Virus record (IMG/VR): IMGVR_UViG_3300042860_003435
Span: 1-23,352 of that record
Source of the DNA: a virus
Strand: one strand, 5' to 3'
DNA length: 23,352 nt
Position numbers and translations under genes: made by a program. Under the pieces are notes generated by a model. It did not search any database. It was not told the origin of the DNA and was given only the letters and a program-made list of their open reading frames with translations. How positions within the stretch are numbered: the first letter of the stretch is position 1; the number at the start of each line of letters is the position of its first letter. Positions 1 to 7,614 of this stretch are shown piece by piece.

Positions 1-1101
1 TATTTGTTGACTTGCATTTTGCGCAACTAACCAGCCTCCAGCTCCCTTATAAAAGACACCAATTTCAGAACCTAGAGCTGCTGTTGTAGGAAGAGTCAGA
101 GTAACTAAACCTACGTTATTAGCAATGTAATCGTTATTGGCAACCATCGTCGCAGATGTCCCTGTGACTTCAGTTGTTGCAGAAACACCTGTTGCTGCGA
201 TTGTGACTGATCCCGCACCATCAGTTATGCTGATCCCCGAGCCAGCCGACAAAGTAGCTGCGGTGTAATTTGTACCGTTACCGATTGGAATTTGGCCATT
301 TGTTGGGGTTGTTGTGATTCCAAGACCGCCAGACCCTACAGGTAGCGGTTGAGCTAAGGTTGTGACTTGAGCACTTGAAATAGTAAGAGCTGTTGTGGGT
401 GTTGATGAACCATCAGGCACAGTTTGAAGCAATAAATTTCCTGGCGTATCTGCTACACCTGGAGCTGCTGCAACGTTACATTGAATTTGCGCTGAATACT
501 GGTAATTTGCTCCATCATACGAGACAAACGCAATTCTACCTACACTATCACCGTTTTGAACAATTGCAGGGGCTGCGAATGTCCCTCTAGATCTTCCTAA
601 AACAAGATTAGATCCAAGATTTGCTGTAGTGCCGTTTCTTATTTCGGATATACCAGCGGAATCAGTAGCACCCGCAGTAGATACCAAAAAAGAAGCATTA
701 ACAGTTGTTCCAGCAAAAGGAAAAGAAGGGACACTTGAATTTTGTCCGATAGTTATATGTGTCGGGGAGTAAACACCACCTGTCGTGCCTTTTGCAATTA
801 ATCCAATATCAATGTTTGCATCTGTACCATCTGCCGTGACTGTATTGTTTTCAATCGTCAATCCAGATGCAGTATTAGCAGTAGCATAAGAGGTAGTCGT
901 TACTGCGCTATCCAAAGCTACTGTGACCGTTGCACCTGCTCCAGCAGTATTGATGTTTGCACCGCCGAGAAGGTTTATACTATCAGCAACTGAAGTCGCC
1001 GTCCCTGCATCGGTAACGAAATCTTGCTGTGCACTTGGTGGAACGACAAAATCTTCAACTAAGTCAAGTTTTGTTGTGATGGGGTTGAATTTGAACGGCA
1101 T
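1..1101 (-). CDS. Tail fibre-like protein, 3' end beyond the window
   Basis: The frame opens with ATG at 1101 (residues MPFKFNPITTKLDLVEDF) and runs without a stop to the left edge, so at least 367 residues are present and the C-terminus is missing. The start is backed by AAGGA upstream in AAGGAAAAGTTATG. Composition is Ala/Thr/Gly/Ser-rich and low in charge, as in phage fibres. Near residue 275 there is a TNGQIPIGNG stretch followed by AGSGISITDGAGSVTI, and then a segment beginning MVANNDYIANNVG that predicts beta structure. Both segments recur in the fibre-like gene at 1418-2215, so the two share modules. It is probably an adhesin or tail-fibre component in the distal part of the late operon. 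Confidence is good that it is a fibre-type virion protein; receptor and exact position are unknown. Confidence 0.75.
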   Translation of the reverse strand, partial: MPFKFNPITTKLDLVEDFVVPPSAQQDFVTDAGTATSVADSINLLGGANINTAGAGATVTVALDSAVTTTSYATANTASGLTIENNTVTADGTDANIDIGLIAKGTTGGVYSPTHITIGQNSSVPSFPFAGTTVNASFLVSTAGATDSAGISEIRNGTTANLGSNLVLGRSRGTFAAPAIVQNGDSVGRIAFVSYDGANYQYSAQIQCNVAAAPGVADTPGNLLLQTVPDGSSTPTTALTISSAQVTTLAQPLPVGSGGLGITTTPTNGQIPIGNGTNYTAATLSAGSGISITDGAGSVTIAATGVSATTEVTGTSATMVANNDYIANNVGLVTLTLPTTAALGSEIGVFYKGAGGWLVAQNASQQI

Positions 1102-1110
1102 AACTTTTCC

Positions 1111-1404
1111 TTAACTATATGTGTAAGTAATTCTTGAATCCCAAACAAAATTATAATCGCTCGAAGCAACTCCATTTGCATTTTGAGGCCAGGTAATCGA
1201 AAGCAAATTATCATTTGCGTCATAAGCCAACTTTGCAATTTGCCATACAGCTAATGCAGTACTGCTACCAGGTTTGGCCAATCCTTTGTAAATGAGGTTA
1301 TTTCCAACATCGTATTCACCTCTAAACGACTCTTCATTAAATGAATCTGGATCTAGCCTGTAATTGTTATCCAGTTGCCCTAAGGGTCTATTTGTATCTG
1401 CCAT
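1111..1404 (-). CDS. Small hypothetical protein between fibre genes
   Basis: This 97-residue protein starts MADTNRPLGQLDNNYRLDP at an ATG preceded by GGAGA. It is polar and slightly acidic, with an aromatic C-terminus (WDSRITYTYS) and no signal peptide or membrane segment. The stop lies 9 nt before the next fibre gene start at 1101, and the gene follows another fibre gene by 13 nt, so all three are probably co-translated. I do not recognise a named family. Position suggests a small virion, fibre-attachment or fibre-assembly protein, but that is inference from context only. Confidence 0.7.
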   Translation of the reverse strand: MADTNRPLGQLDNNYRLDPDSFNEESFRGEYDVGNNLIYKGLAKPGSSTALAVWQIAKLAYDANDNLLSITWPQNANGVASSDYNFVWDSRITYTYS

Positions 1405-1417
1405 AATGTCTCCAAAT

Positions 1418-2215
1418 TTAAGCTACTGTCCAGTTACCCATCGAGGAGCCAACTTTAAACCCAGTATTTGCGGTTTGACAAATTAATTCTACGGTATTAC
1501 CTATTGCTGTACTTTCAATGTAACCAGCAACTCCAGTTGTTGATGCTGAAGATCCAAGTTGTATAGATTGACCTGCACCTTGGGTAATTTTAACTTGGTT
1601 AACGCTTGAATCTACCTTATAAACTCTAATTGTATCTCCCACACTCGCAGTAGCGGGCAATGATAGAGATATAGCACCACCTGTCGCATCTACAAAATAC
1701 CCCTGATTTACTGCTAAAGCTTGAGAAGCACTGATATTATTCCAAATAACTGTCGCCGTGGATGCGGAAATCGTTATGCTGTTTGCCCCATTTACTACAC
1801 TGATACCCGAGCCTGCGGTAATTGTCCCTAGTGCAGGAGCGGCACCCGTTGCTCCAATTAATAGCTGACCGTTAGACATCGTCAAAGACGTAAGAGGGGA
1901 AGTCGTTGTACTCCCAGATATTACTGCGCCATTGATGTTAAATGAAGTGCTAGCAGTACCCCCAGATGCGATTGGGATAGGTATTGATAATGCGGGGTTG
2001 CCTATTACTTGCCATAGTGTGAATTCACCTATGATTGGATCTTGAAAATAGCCACAACTGATGTACCAAAGTTGGTTTACAGAATCAAAGTAGAGTGTGC
2101 CAGCTGCTTGTTTATTTTTTGGTACTGGTGCCCCAGAACCGCGAATAAATGTCACATTGCTAGTCCCCGACCCGCCTTGTCGGTTGATAAACTGTGGGTA
2201 TGGGTTAATAGTCAT
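1418..2215 (-). CDS. Modular tail fibre-like protein
   Basis: The product has 265 residues. The N-terminal segment (about 1-65) contains GSGAPVPKNKQAAGTLYFD followed by QLWYISCG. It matches in spacing the N-terminus of the protein at 2458-3162 (GNGAPTAALKRAPGTFYLD then QLIYASGG), so the two share a likely virion-attachment module. The middle holds MSNGQLLIGATGAAPALG and AGSGISVVNGANSITIS, a module also found in the gene at 1-1101. The C-terminal third (ALAVNQGYFVDATGGAISLS onward) reads as a beta-rich receptor-facing domain. The Shine-Dalgarno sequence is weak. A 37-bp sequence shared with the leader of the gene at 2458-3162 lies 28 nt upstream of the start. Fibre role is likely; the target is unknown. 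Confidence 0.72.
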   Translation of the reverse strand: MTINPYPQFINRQGGSGTSNVTFIRGSGAPVPKNKQAAGTLYFDSVNQLWYISCGYFQDPIIGEFTLWQVIGNPALSIPIPIASGGTASTSFNINGAVISGSTTTSPLTSLTMSNGQLLIGATGAAPALGTITAGSGISVVNGANSITISASTATVIWNNISASQALAVNQGYFVDATGGAISLSLPATASVGDTIRVYKVDSSVNQVKITQGAGQSIQLGSSASTTGVAGYIESTAIGNTVELICQTANTGFKVGSSMGNWTVA

Positions 2216-2243
2216 GCTCTAGGCCGTTCAAATATTAAATAGA

Positions 2244-2280
2244 AATCTACCAAACATCCTTTCTTTTGGCTACTAGTTGA
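2244..2280 (-). repeat. 37-bp direct repeat, copy A, upstream of a fibre gene
   Basis: This 37-bp stretch matches 3183-3219 at about 32 of 37 positions. The longest shared block is TTTTGGCTACTAGTTGA on the plus strand. It lies immediately upstream, in transcription direction, of the fibre gene starting at 2215. It may be a regulatory leader or a remnant of the duplication that produced the two fibre genes. Confidence 0.7.
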
Positions 2281-2284
2281 CTGA

Positions 2285-2458
2285 TTAATCTTTTTTTTCT
2301 AAATCCTTTTGACACTTTTCCCCTTTGAATTTCAAAAGAATCAATTTTTGAATCAACGCAATAGCATCAAAGGCGTCTATTAAAGAGACGCCTTCGGGTA
2401 TTTCTATACAATATTCACCTGAATGATGTTCACATTTCAGTTTAATATTTTCATTCAT
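2285..2458 (-). CDS. Small hypothetical protein, 57 aa
   Basis: This short ORF begins MNENIKLKCEHHSGEYCIEI with an ATG that shares one base with the TAA of the preceding fibre gene (TAATG), a translational-coupling arrangement common in this operon. It is charged, ends in a Lys-rich helix (CQKDLEKKD), and contains Cys9, Cys17 and Cys49 with His11 and His12. No family is recognised. The coupled start and position between two fibre genes support expression, but the function is unknown. Confidence 0.5.
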   Translation of the reverse strand: MNENIKLKCEHHSGEYCIEIPEGVSLIDAFDAIALIQKLILLKFKGEKCQKDLEKKD

Positions 2459-3162
2459 TAAATTTGTCTCACAATAACATAATCAACTGTAGAAACATCA
2501 TTTGTTTCAGCGGTTGCATCTGCTGGTTTTCTTGATGTAATAACAAAGTTTGTGTTGGGTGTAATTGCAAAAGTTAATAAACCTAAAGCTGTCGATGCGT
2601 TAATATTGCTTACTGATAATAAAATCCGATCAGTTGCTTGAATGTTTGTATTGGCAATTGTAACTGTTCCAGCCGTAAGGGTTGCTTGACCGATAAAGTC
2701 AGTAGCTGCACCACCTTTACATCTTAATGCTTTACCTGATCCTGAGACAGATATATTACCATTTGTAGCGCTCAAATCTGTTCCAGCTGTCAATGTGGTT
2801 GTTGTAGCCAAAGAACCTGGGGCTGTAACTGCTACTGGTAATGAAAGGGTTACTGTAGATCCTGCATTTGCTACACCAATTTGGTTAGATGTACCTGCAA
2901 CAGTAATGTTTCCAGAAGTAGGATTTAAGTTATTGATAGTGAGAACATCACCACTTGATGATCCTAATGCAATCCATACAGCTTGATTATTGACCACTCC
3001 ACCAGATGCATAAATTAATTGTGCTACTTCATCTAAATAAAATGTGCCAGGTGCTCTTTTCAAAGCTGCTGTAGGGGCACCATTCCCAACAATAATTGAG
3101 AAAGAATTTTCAGCAAATCCGCCTAATTTTGTAACATAAGGGACGTTTACGTTTACTGCCAT
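2458..3162 (-). CDS. Modular tail fibre-like protein
   Basis: I chose the ATG at 3162 (MAVNVNVPYVTKLGGF), preceded by AAAGG; an upstream TTG at 3192 would add ten residues with no better ribosome site. The protein then has 234 residues. Its N-terminal 55 residues match the N-terminus of the protein at 1418-2215 (GAP, then GTFYLDEVAQLIYASGG). The remainder is Thr/Ala/Gly/Asn-rich with alternating hydrophobic residues, consistent with beta-helical or beta-sandwich fibre structure. The C-terminus is AETNDVSTVDYVIVRQI. It probably forms a short fibre or appendage attached through the shared N-terminal module. Copy B of the 37-bp repeat lies 20 nt upstream of the start. Confidence 0.7.
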   Translation of the reverse strand: MAVNVNVPYVTKLGGFAENSFSIIVGNGAPTAALKRAPGTFYLDEVAQLIYASGGVVNNQAVWIALGSSSGDVLTINNLNPTSGNITVAGTSNQIGVANAGSTVTLSLPVAVTAPGSLATTTTLTAGTDLSATNGNISVSGSGKALRCKGGAATDFIGQATLTAGTVTIANTNIQATDRILLSVSNINASTALGLLTFAITPNTNFVITSRKPADATAETNDVSTVDYVIVRQI

Positions 3163-3182
3163 AAAAAACCTTTTTTTGTTTG

Positions 3183-3219
3183 AATCTATCAAACATCTCG
3201 ACTTTTGGCTACTAGTTGA
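3183..3219 (-). repeat. 37-bp direct repeat, copy B, upstream of a fibre gene
   Basis: This is the partner of 2244-2280, of equal length and with about five mismatches, mostly in a four-base central patch. It fills nearly all of the gap between the stop of the KTSC-domain gene (3220) and the start of the fibre gene (3162). Confidence 0.7.
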
Positions 3220-3831
3220 TTAACTTATTTTTTGGTAAGGAAAACCTAAGTTTTTGATGTGTTGATTTAACGCTGCACCTAGACTTGGTTTTTTACCTTT
3301 CCACCAAGCACCAAATTTATTGGAACCTTGAGTTTTTGCCATTGAGGCACCATTCATGAATAATTTCGCTATAGTGCTGGGAACATTGTCATATTTATAG
3401 ACCCCATCGCCTTGGAACTTTACAAACAATCTTTTGTTTTTTGGACTGTATTTAAAACCGTACACAGTTGAGCTTTGAAGGCCTGATTGTGGTATACCTG
3501 CCTCCTCACCCTTGGAAATCTGAATACTGCCTTGTAGCTTATTTAAAGCATTGTCAAGGGTTGTTTTGTTTGCAGCTATGCGATTGATGTTTGCGTCAGG
3601 GACTTGTTTTGCGTATTTTGCAAAAGCCTTGGGGTCTCCTCCTGCTAATAGGTAGAGAAATTCAGCACCTTTTGGGATGCGATCTTCTTCTGAAACCAAT
3701 TCCTCGGAAACTCTTTCTCGTGCAAGACTTAACGTGTCTTGTACTACTTTGAACTCTTCAGGGGATAACTCATTGATGACGGATGGGAGTTGTTCTATGA
3801 GTTTACCTAGTATTGGCTTCAGATCTACCAT
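3220..3831 (-). CDS. KTSC-domain virion-associated protein
   Basis: The 203-residue protein has an acidic helical N-terminal half (LSPEEFKVVQDTLSLARERV) and a C-terminal half, residues about 118-195, that resembles the KTSC domain. Visible elements are SSTVYGFKYSPKNKRLFVKF, then GVYKYDNVPSTIAKLF and a GASMAKTQGSNKFGAW stretch; the family has the same order of S-S-x-x, Y-x-x-x-x-x-x-L-x-V-x-F, Y-x-Y-x-x-V-P and A-S. The domain is found in phage and bacterial proteins, and its biochemical role is not established. The ATG overlaps the previous stop by one base (TAATG). Context among internal-protein genes suggests a virion or ejection-associated protein. Confidence 0.65.
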   Translation of the reverse strand: MVDLKPILGKLIEQLPSVINELSPEEFKVVQDTLSLARERVSEELVSEEDRIPKGAEFLYLLAGGDPKAFAKYAKQVPDANINRIAANKTTLDNALNKLQGSIQISKGEEAGIPQSGLQSSTVYGFKYSPKNKRLFVKFQGDGVYKYDNVPSTIAKLFMNGASMAKTQGSNKFGAWWKGKKPSLGAALNQHIKNLGFPYQKIS

Positions 3832-4925
3832 TAGGAACCTCTAAGTAGGTTTTGCAGTTCTAACATAGAATTCATGAACGCTTGCCTATCCGTTGGAGCG
3901 GTAAGGCTTTCTGTGGGTCTTGCTGACTCTTGAACCTGTTTCATGAAGTCGCCCATTTGTTGTTTTTTTCTCATAGGCTTTAGCTTGGGTTTGAGTCCAG
4001 AATCTTGTAACTCTTTATCTTGTTTGCTTGTAAACAGTTGTTTGGGTTTTGTTGGAGCTTTGAATTTACCTTTAGAAGCAATCAAATCTTTAATTTCTTG
4101 CTTAATGTCTTTGCCTGTCTCAATTTTGAATTGTTTTGCATATTCGGCAAAATTCTTATCTACAAATTTTTGGACTGACTTTTCACTAAATCCTTGGTCA
4201 ATAACTTGCTTTATCGCATTTGCAGGAGTAGGCCGACTTTTGAATAACTCAGTTTCGAAAATAATTGGCTTAGATTCAACTTGCGGTTGAGGGGCTGGGG
4301 GCTGAGGGCTGATTGCTGAGGGCTGGCTTACAGATGGTGCTTTAGCTTCTGCCATGGTCATTTCTGGTTGTAAACGCTGAGCTGCTTCAAACCTTTTAAT
4401 TTGTCCCCTTTGCTCAGGAGTCACAGGAGGTGTAATGATTTCACCAGGTTGTGCTCTAACAACTTCAGGGGGTGCAGGTAATTGAGGTGGTGTAACAGGT
4501 TGCGCTACAGGTGCTTGTGGCGTTAAAGGTGCTTGTTGTGCTTCAGGCTCAACATATTCTTCTACTTGAATATCAGGTATTGGATACTTTTTACCTAATT
4601 TTGATAAGCCATAAGCAGCCAAGCCAACTGAAGCTATGTTTTTAACAGCGTTTTTGTAGTCTTTCTTGCTTTTTGAATCGATACTTTTTAGATAATTACC
4701 AAATGTTGATTGAAAAATTTCTTCTGGGTATTTTTCTTTATCTTTCTCGGTATCTGTAAAAAGATCTTGTAAAATTTTAGACGCGTTGGTGCCCGTTAAA
4801 GTTAAATAACTAAGATCTTTTAATTTATTGCTTGATTTACCAAGATTAGTGAGGATGTCTTTTGCATCATTCCCTTTTTTGAGAAGGTCAAAAATTATTG
4901 GTAGATACCTTATTAACTGCATCAT
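3831..4925 (-). CDS. Pro/Gln-rich internal or ejection-like virion protein
   Basis: This 364-residue protein has a helical N-terminus (MMQLIRYLPIIFDLLKKGND), a short hydrophobic segment near residues 92-108 (AVKNIASVGLAAYGLSKLG), a long Pro/Gln/Ala linker at about 120-215, and a Lys-rich helical C-terminal part. Short-tailed phages commonly have several such low-complexity internal proteins at this position after the tail genes; T7 and P22 ejection proteins are the model, but I see no specific homology. It overlaps its upstream neighbour by ATGA. The linker contains a GC-rich short repeat (4291-4326) also found in the scaffold gene. Assignment rests on position and composition. Confidence 0.55.
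   Translation of the reverse strand: MMQLIRYLPIIFDLLKKGNDAKDILTNLGKSSNKLKDLSYLTLTGTNASKILQDLFTDTEKDKEKYPEEIFQSTFGNYLKSIDSKSKKDYKNAVKNIASVGLAAYGLSKLGKKYPIPDIQVEEYVEPEAQQAPLTPQAPVAQPVTPPQLPAPPEVVRAQPGEIITPPVTPEQRGQIKRFEAAQRLQPEMTMAEAKAPSVSQPSAISPQPPAPQPQVESKPIIFETELFKSRPTPANAIKQVIDQGFSEKSVQKFVDKNFAEYAKQFKIETGKDIKQEIKDLIASKGKFKAPTKPKQLFTSKQDKELQDSGLKPKLKPMRKKQQMGDFMKQVQESARPTESLTAPTDRQAFMNSMLELQNLLRGS
4291..4326. repeat. GC-rich GGCTGA-type short repeat within a gene
   Basis: Tandem imperfect units of the type GGGCTGA/GGGCTGG lie inside an otherwise AT-rich gene and encode the SQPSAISPQPPAPQPQ part of the linker. The 12-mer GGCTGGGGGCTG recurs at 15790-15801 in the scaffold gene, which is otherwise unrelated. 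Confidence 0.55.
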
Positions 4926-5995
4926 TTTTTACCTTCAAATTTTTCAGGAGTACGTATTAGAGACCCACGTGCTAAAAAATTTAAAATACTCTTATAGGTT
5001 TTTGGATCATAAAGTGATTCTTTTATTTTTCTAAACGCATCTTTTTCAGGTCTTTGTATTGTTCCTAGTTGCTTTAACTGTTCATTATTATATTTAATTT
5101 TGTTCTCATTTGATATTTCACTAGCAGCTTGTAAAAAATCGACAAAACCAATTTTACCAGTATTTACAAATTTTTCTCTCAAAAGAATAAGGTTAGTATT
5201 AGGATCAATTGTCAAAACTTCTTCAATTTGATTTTTCAAATTTTCTGGTTTTACGTTTTTAATCTCTTTATTTAAAAAATTAGTTACTTGTGGATTGATT
5301 TTAGCCCCTTTTATTTCTTCGACCATTACTGGTGGATAACCTTTATCAGTTGCTATTTTTGTAAATTCATCGTTTGCGCCAAGATCTTTGAAAGGTTTAT
5401 AAAAAGTAGCTAAACTTTCCTTTATGGTTTCTTCAGGTACTGCCGTTCCTGTTACAGACCTGTATAATTTTTCTAGTGGGCTAAATGTAATTGGTAAAGA
5501 TTGTTCAAACGCACCTCCTGCCGCAGCTAAAGTATTTGCCATTTTAGTTAATTCTGTAGTTGCTTGGGCTGTATTTACTCCTCTGCGATATAGTTTAATT
5601 GCATAATCCCCAAATAGCTGTAAAGTTTGTGGCCCTGCTCCTGGCATGATTTGTTTTATGATATCTGAAGCTAAGTCTTTATAAATATTTGCATTTTGAA
5701 TCTCTTGACCAGCGGCCAAGTTTCTTTGCTCCATCAATCCTTTAACTTTAGAACGTAAATACCACGGTGTTTCCCGTAACATTTCTTCTTGTTGTCTTTG
5801 ATTGTAGAATTGTGGCCCTTGAACATTTGTATCTTCCATAGTTTCAGTTCTTGGAATCTTTTGATCCAATAACTCCATGGCTTTATTTGTTGTGTAAACG
5901 TCCAATCCTTGGCTTCCTGCTTGTCCCAAAAGACTGCCTAGCGCTTGTCCAAACTCTGCTCCTGCTGTGGGAGCTGGTAGATTTAAAATATTCAT
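4922..5995 (-). CDS. Internal or ejection-like virion protein, 357 aa
   Basis: The protein begins MNILNLPAPTAGAEFGQALG, with a small-residue helical segment GQALGSLLGQAGSQGLDVYT of the kind seen at the N-termini of phage internal and ejection proteins. The rest is mostly alpha-helical and charged, with Ala-rich stretches (about 145-165) and no clear catalytic motif. It overlaps both neighbours by 4 nt (ATGA), so translation is coupled through this set. It lies between the paralogous pair at 5992-7072 and the Pro/Gln-rich protein. An internal-capsid or ejection role is plausible by position; no family is recognised with certainty. Confidence 0.5.
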   Translation of the reverse strand: MNILNLPAPTAGAEFGQALGSLLGQAGSQGLDVYTTNKAMELLDQKIPRTETMEDTNVQGPQFYNQRQQEEMLRETPWYLRSKVKGLMEQRNLAAGQEIQNANIYKDLASDIIKQIMPGAGPQTLQLFGDYAIKLYRRGVNTAQATTELTKMANTLAAAGGAFEQSLPITFSPLEKLYRSVTGTAVPEETIKESLATFYKPFKDLGANDEFTKIATDKGYPPVMVEEIKGAKINPQVTNFLNKEIKNVKPENLKNQIEEVLTIDPNTNLILLREKFVNTGKIGFVDFLQAASEISNENKIKYNNEQLKQLGTIQRPEKDAFRKIKESLYDPKTYKSILNFLARGSLIRTPEKFEGKK

Positions 5996-6510
5996 GAGAA
6001 GGTACCTCCTATACCGCCTAGTAGCCTTTCTAAAAATCCTGGTGTTCGGGGAGCTATATCGAAAGGTCTTTGTTCTAATGCTGGTTGTGTTTGTCCTAGA
6101 AGGTATTGCAGTCCTGTTTGTTTAAGACCTGCTCTTTGTGCAGCTAGTTGTTGTGCCAATCCAGTACCAGCTTGAGCTAGTTGTTGTTGATAGGCACTAG
6201 ACCCTTGTGCTCCTTCACCCATGGAGGTAAAGCTTTCAGCGATTCCAGGGATTACTTGTTCACCGAATTGTCTTCTTATTGGTGCTTCTAACTCTTGCAA
6301 AAGTTCAGGATCGCCAGAAAGTAGTCTACTGATGAAGTCAAATCCTCCAGGAAACGCACCTAAAGTACCTTGCGCCATTTGCCCATACAACATTTGACGA
6401 CCAGGAATATTACCGTACATTTCAGGTGATCCTGTAAAGAATCCTCCCCGACCTGTTGGTGTAAACTGTGGTTGGAAACCTAGAGGGCCTCCTAAAACGC
6501 TTGGGGTCAT
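5992..6510 (-). CDS. Gly/Gln-rich virion protein, paralogue of 6512-7072
   Basis: This 172-residue protein is clearly related to its upstream neighbour. Matching blocks in the same order are FTPTGRGG, then PGRQMLYGQM, GGFDFISRLL, RRQFGEQVIPGIAESFTSMG, GAQGSSAYQQQLAQAGTGLA, and a C-terminal RPFDIAPRTPGFLE. The GxGxQGSSAYQQQ block is the most conserved. It is rich in Gly, Gln and Ala, with no membrane segment or catalytic signature. The gene begins one base after the neighbour's stop and ends with an ATGA overlap onto the next gene. The pair most likely arose by tandem duplication; an internal or ejection role is inferred from position. Confidence 0.6.
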   Translation of the reverse strand: MTPSVLGGPLGFQPQFTPTGRGGFFTGSPEMYGNIPGRQMLYGQMAQGTLGAFPGGFDFISRLLSGDPELLQELEAPIRRQFGEQVIPGIAESFTSMGEGAQGSSAYQQQLAQAGTGLAQQLAAQRAGLKQTGLQYLLGQTQPALEQRPFDIAPRTPGFLERLLGGIGGTFS

Positions 6511-6511
6511 A

Positions 6512-7072
6512 CTATTCCATTCCTAATCTTGAAACGCCTTTACCAATACCTTGCAATAAACCTAAAGCCCCAGTTTCTAAAGCACCTGGTCTACGTGGCA
6601 TAAGATCAAAAGGTCTTGCTGCCATTACTTGCCCAGCCTGTGAAAATAGTTGATCTAGTGCTGACATTCTCATACCAGTTCTTCGTGCTGCTAAATCCTG
6701 TGCTAAACGGCCTGCTGCGGCGTTCATTTGTTGTTGGTAAGCACTTGACCCTTGTCCACCTTCTCCACGAGCTGTAAAGCGTCCTGCAAGTTCTGGTACG
6801 AGTTCTTCTTGAAACATGCGGATTGCTGGTTGTTCAAATTCGCTATAGAGTCCTGATGATGGCCCTAGAAGTGTACTAAGTAGATCGTATCCACGAGGTA
6901 AGTTCTGCGTTAAACCTCTGATCATCTGCTCGTAAAGCATTTCACGACCTGGCATTCGCACAAACTGTTCAGGTGTACCTAAAAGAAAATCTCTCAAACC
7001 TCCCCGACCTGAAGGTGTGAATGTGGGGCTAGTTAAACCGCCAGGTTGAAACCCTGATGGAGTAATAGACAT
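6512..7072 (-). CDS. Gly/Gln-rich virion protein, paralogue of 5992-6510
   Basis: This 186-residue protein begins MSITPSGFQPGGLTSPTF and has the blocks FTPSGRGG, MPGREMLYEQMIRGL, PRGYDLLSTLLG, QEELVPELAGRFTARGEG, GQGSSAYQQQMNAAAGRLA and RPFDLMPRRPG, each with a counterpart in the downstream gene. Arg content is higher than in the paralogue. GAGG upstream of the ATG (TTGAGGTTTTATG) supports the start. A gap of about 50 nt separates it from the gene at 7126. Probably a structural or ejection protein that has diverged from its tandem copy; no named family is recognised. Confidence 0.6.
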   Translation of the reverse strand: MSITPSGFQPGGLTSPTFTPSGRGGLRDFLLGTPEQFVRMPGREMLYEQMIRGLTQNLPRGYDLLSTLLGPSSGLYSEFEQPAIRMFQEELVPELAGRFTARGEGGQGSSAYQQQMNAAAGRLAQDLAARRTGMRMSALDQLFSQAGQVMAARPFDLMPRRPGALETGALGLLQGIGKGVSRLGME

Positions 7073-7125
7073 AAAACCTCAACTTTTATTTATAACAATG
7101 GCAGTTTTATTTTTTTTAGACTAGT

Positions 7126-7614
7126 TTACGCATTTTTGACGTATTCAATTGTCACAAGAGTCTTGGTATAGGCTGTGTAATTGCCAAAAGTTGTGATGAC
7201 GATGTTAGTCGCTGTGAGGTCTAATTGCACCTGAGGTGTAGCTTGTACGTAAGGTAGTGGTATAGCACCAACTGTCGGCTGTGTTGATGCTCCATAGATG
7301 TTTAAGAATTCTAGATCGGTATTTGTGAAGTCAATACCGTGAGCGATGTTGATTGTTCCTGTGTTCGGTAACGTTCCGCATTCAAATGTTTTTCTAAAAG
7401 CAAAACGGTTTCTTTGGGGGTTACCTGGAATATAAACTTGTTGGCCTGTGATTTGCTCTTCTGACAAATAAAATCCAATCTGACGCAAATTAACAGCGGT
7501 TGCAATCAAGCTATAAATAAGAGTCAATTGATCGGGGAGTAATTTAGGGTCATCTGTGAAATCAACAGAGTTTGGCAAGAACGCTTGGATGTAGTTAGTT
7601 GTGTTAATCGTCAT
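7126..7614 (-). CDS. Conserved virion structural protein, 162 aa
   Basis: The protein opens MTINTTNYIQAFLPNSVDFT and includes the segments FLPNSVDFTDDPKLLPDQLT, NLRQIGFYLSEEQITGQQVY, and a later NIAHGIDFTNTDLEF. Podovirus-like genomes often carry a protein with this layout (N-terminal LPNS, a helix, then I-G-F-Y-x-x-E-E-I-x-T-G, then HGI) directly after the gp10-like tail gene; I infer a tail or adaptor-associated role. It overlaps the upstream gene by ATGA. No signal peptide or transmembrane helix is seen. Confidence 0.6.
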   Translation of the reverse strand: MTINTTNYIQAFLPNSVDFTDDPKLLPDQLTLIYSLIATAVNLRQIGFYLSEEQITGQQVYIPGNPQRNRFAFRKTFECGTLPNTGTINIAHGIDFTNTDLEFLNIYGASTQPTVGAIPLPYVQATPQVQLDLTATNIVITTFGNYTAYTKTLVTIEYVKNA

